NCBI GenBank assembly: GCA_015680685.1 | Contig: MNCI01001903.1 | Location: 3,627 to 67,626 of the forward strand | From: Gnetum montanum | Lineage: Eukaryota; Streptophyta; Gnetopsida; Gnetales; Gnetaceae | Direction of reading: 5' to 3' | Length of the DNA stretch: 64,000 nucleotides | Shown: positions 61,701-64,000 of the stretch, piece after piece | How the letters are laid out: each line of letters begins with the position of its first letter | Position numbering within the stretch: the stretch's first letter is position 1 | The notes under the pieces: model-generated | What the model saw: the letters and a program-made list of their open reading frames with translations, nothing else | What the model was told of the DNA's origin: nothing | Databases searched by the model: none | Made by a program: the position numbers and the translations under genes

Positions 61701-62849
61701 CCATTCCTCATGTAACCACCTGAGGTTCTAACAACTCTTGAAGGAATCAGCATAACGGGTGGGATACTCAGGAATTTCGAAAGCCATTTTCCCCATTGCA
61801 CCGGCACGTACGTTGCTAGTGGATGTAAACTCATTTATCGCCCTTTCGGTCCAGGTCAATGTATCATTATTGCCCACTAACCCATTTTCATTGATGAAGA
61901 ACCTGTATCATATAACACATTACTATCCTACGCTTTGCAAATTCAGACATTAGAAAACACATCAACAACATCACAAATAAAACAACTTACCTGCCTGAAT
62001 AATAAACCGTGCCTGGTGGATTGTGAAAGTAAGTCGAGACATGATGAGCCACGAACAAAGTATTATACGCATGATAACAGCTAAATCTGGGCATCTCCCA
62101 GATCCAACTTAAATGCCTCAATCCTTTGGCGCTAAGTTCACGGTCTTGAGGATGACCAGTATCAATAGCCCCGTCTATCAAGAAAGCCAGGATGCCCTAT
62201 GTAGAGCCAACTAGCAAATGTTCCAAAATAGCCCCAGCCACATCGCCCGACAAATGTGACCAAATAATGATGTTGTAATTATGCAAAAAAAATTGCAGAA
62301 ACTCCAGTGCACCCTTCCGAAACCATATAACCCTCCCCTGCAAATGAGTCTAAGGGGGAGGAAGATTGGCTGCAGGAGGGTTTATACAACATAAAACCCT
62401 AACTATGTCTAAAATGATTAGGGCAGGTTTCACCATGATACCGTATAGAAAATAAACATGTTACCATCTAGATTCTGTTGCATGCTTAAACTATAGAAAA
62501 AATTACAAATTACGCTTTAACCATACAGCCGAAATCGCTTAAACCCTTGCAATAGTACAATGTTTGTCTCAGACAATGGCAATAGATGTAATACTGTTGT
62601 CTAAACCCTCATTTTAATACGAGGTCTACATCCTAAAACTCTAATTTATGCAAATGATGCAAAAGGATAAACATAAAAAAAAGAGGGGCATGTCACCAAA
62701 AGCAATACAAGTAAGTAAGAGATGGCCTACCAATTCAGGGGAGTGACATCTCTCACTTTTACCAAGGCCTGTGAAGCACGCTGCAGGCTCCCTTGTACTT
62801 TGTCGATTTTAGCCAATTTGGTATTCTTTCCTCTCACCTTTGGCGCCAT
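58790..62849 (-). pseudogene. T2 antisense eight-exon gene: FCP1/HAD-like domain, unknown domain, coiled coil, acidic tail
   Basis: Exons: 62731-62849 (MAPKVRGKNTKLAKIDKVQG), 61991-62467, 61628-61902, 60476-61518, 60196-60375, 59997-60124, 59098-59919, 58790-59023. All have GT donors and AG acceptors; phases fit through exon 7. Exon 2 is FCP1/NLI-phosphatase-like: MVKPALIILDIVRVLC, GRVIWFRKGALEFLQFFLHN, YNIIIWSHLSGDVAGAILEH, then YNTLFVAHHVSTYFHNPPGT. The family's DD motif reads HH, so it is unlikely to be catalytic. Exon 4 has ILLFRYGDIKEAQRWLGHA and LFTNLFGVPSDG, unrecognised. Exon 7 is heptad-rich; exon 8 acidic. In-frame stops (exons 2, 3, 4, 7, 8) and one frameshift near 61170 make this copy non-coding now. 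T1 carries the homologue. Confidence 0.75.
61991..62467 (-). pseudogene. FCP1/HAD-like exon of the T2 antisense gene
   Basis: Motif I is ILDIVRVL (plant FCP1-like members often have LDLNGVL). The GRV.WFRKGALEFL and IWS motifs are well kept. Motif III (usually LLIDDSPYK...NPP..aI) reads LFVAHHVSTYFHNPPGT. It has two in-frame stops. The donor after GGCAG is GTAAGT; an AG|G codon splits cleanly into the next exon (FFINENGLVG). Confidence 0.75.
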
Positions 62850-63190
62850 TGTTACAGCTCTGAACACCTTCACAAATAATGTGCTATAATATTTTACTCT
62901 TTCTCCTTCTCTCTACGACAGCTGAAAATTCGAATTCGTGAAAGCCAACAGCCTGTTTTCGATAAGAACTGCCTACTTATATGCAGAATTAATCAACTTG
63001 ATGCTCGATTAAAGTGAGATTTGCCAAAACGCTGGTGTCAGTATGAGCTGGAACCTGAAGATCAAGACATTAATTATAGTAGATATTGCATGCATTACGG
63101 TCTGAAAAGACCTTAAACTACTGCACCTTATCACTTCGTAATCGGGTCACATTAATTACAGGCTGTTCATAGTATCCAAGATTCAGTTAG

Positions 63191-64000
63191 CTTTTCATGC
63201 TCGGCAACGTCATGCCATACCTTTTTCAAAACTACACTACACATCATATGTTAATACTGGTGACATCTAACTTAGCATTTTCCCAACCACTTTCATTTTT
63301 GGCAATTTTGCAGGACAGTTGGCAAATGGGTGAATCTTTATCTGCACCCCTAGCCTTAACAGGACCACATGGGGGAATCATTAGACAATTTGATCCCACA
63401 CTAGTAGAAACTAACCTTGCCCTTAATGACGCAACCATAGCCACGTCGGAAACATCTCTAGACTGGCTAGAACAATCGATGCGCACGCCAGATCTGGAGA
63501 CTGGAGATGTAACCGAAGACCCCCTTAATGAGGTCTATGTGGTTACGCATAAAAGTGAGACTAAAACTCTTAAAGTTAGTTCTTTACTAGACCAGAAGGC
63601 ACATGACAACATAAAACAGGTCCTCCAGAACAACATCACAGTGTTCGCATTGTCATATGAAGATATGTTGGGACTAGACCCAAGACTAATACAACACAAC
63701 ATAATTCTAGATCCCCATATCAAATCAATTATACAAAAAGCACAAAAAATTAAGCCAGAAGTCATGCTGGCAGTACGTGATGAGATCACTAAACTGTACC
63801 AGGTTGGTTTTATTCACGCGATCGATTACTTGGACTGGGTATCTAACATTATAGTTGTCCCTAAAAAGACCGGAGGGATACGCATCTGCATAGACTTCCG
63901 AGACTTGAACAAAGCTACAATCAAGGACAATTTCCCACTACCCAGTATCGACCAACTAGTAGATACAACCGCTAGGCATGCACTTTTATCCTTCATGGAT
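63191..64000 (+). CDS. T2 reverse transcriptase, N-terminal part, open to window end
   Basis: The frame is open from 63191 with ATGs at 63197 and 63248, though translation may instead enter at the splice site at 63314. About 200 residues of linker (SLDWLEQ, TEDPLNEVYVV, VFALSYEDMLGLDP) precede the fingers: VMLAVRDEITKLYQVGFIHA, then SNIIVVPKKTGGIRICIDFR, DLNKATIKDNFPLPSIDQLV and ALLSFMD. These are the first RT motifs of gypsy elements. Palm and YVDD lie beyond the window. No stop or frameshift in 270 codons, unlike gag. Confidence 0.9.
63311..63313 (+). promoter_or_regulatory. Candidate 3' splice site before the T2 RT exon
   Basis: TTTTTGGCAATTTTGCAG precedes GACAGTTGGCAA. T1 has TTTTGGTTATTTTGCAA before AATACTTGGCAG at the aligned place (about 34098). 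Protein similarity between T1 and T2 upstream of RT starts right here (DSWQ / NTWQ). This suggests the protease-RT interval is spliced out of gag-pol RNA, as reported for legume Ogre elements. Confidence 0.5.

Larger units (their letters stand above)
52561..64000 (+). mobile_element. Tat/Ogre-like gypsy element T2, carrying an antisense gene; 3' end off window
   Basis: Order: 1.6-kb LTR, primer site, gag, protease, GGCC repeats, antisense multi-exon gene (minus), then RT. T1 has the same order. The gag frame is kept over 2 kb with only point stops, the protease frame is open, and the RT frame is open to the window end, so T2 is much younger than T1. Confidence 0.87.

Overview
The window is plant nuclear DNA: AT-rich, dominated by decayed LTR retrotransposons, and carrying one host gene of the plant MIKC MADS-box type. 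The amount of nested, heavily mutated LTR elements and the 3 kb gene intron fit a large repeat-rich genome such as a gymnosperm; that assignment is inference, while 'seed plant or close relative' is better supported. No bacterial gene, rRNA, tRNA gene or CRISPR array was seen.

Layout. 1-5364 is the 3' part of a Ty3/gypsy element (A1: decayed RT, RNase H and integrase, PPT, 843-bp LTR). 7580-8390 is a solo LTR of the same family on the other strand, with a 5-bp target duplication. 9981-14407 (minus) is a MIKC MADS-box gene whose seven coding exons I assembled by eye; every junction is GT-AG and in frame (180 codons). Its large intron holds a copia fragment. 16629-31077 is a copia element (C1) split by a complete 9.2-kb gypsy element (A2, 18540-27704, TSD TAGAT). 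A2 has gag, a decayed protease and an unknown coiled-coil ORF but no RT or integrase.

31930-46695 (minus) is a large Tat/Ogre-like gypsy element (T1), truncated after its second RNase H. It sits in the gag of a family A copy (A4, LTR 47966-48809), which itself appears to sit in another family A copy (A5, LTR 51381-52228). 52561-64000 (plus) is a second, younger relative (T2), running off the window inside an intact RT frame.

The most unusual feature is shared by T1 and T2. Between protease and RT, each carries an antisense, multi-exon gene (T2: 58790-62849 minus; T1: about 36354-40060 plus). Its first large exon encodes an FCP1/HAD-phosphatase-like domain, followed by an unrecognised conserved domain, a coiled coil and an acidic tail. 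The cassette is bordered by short tandem GGCC-containing repeats. On the RT side a candidate 3' splice site is present in T2 and mutated at the aligned position in T1, so the cassette may lie in an intron of the retrotransposon's own gag-pol transcript.
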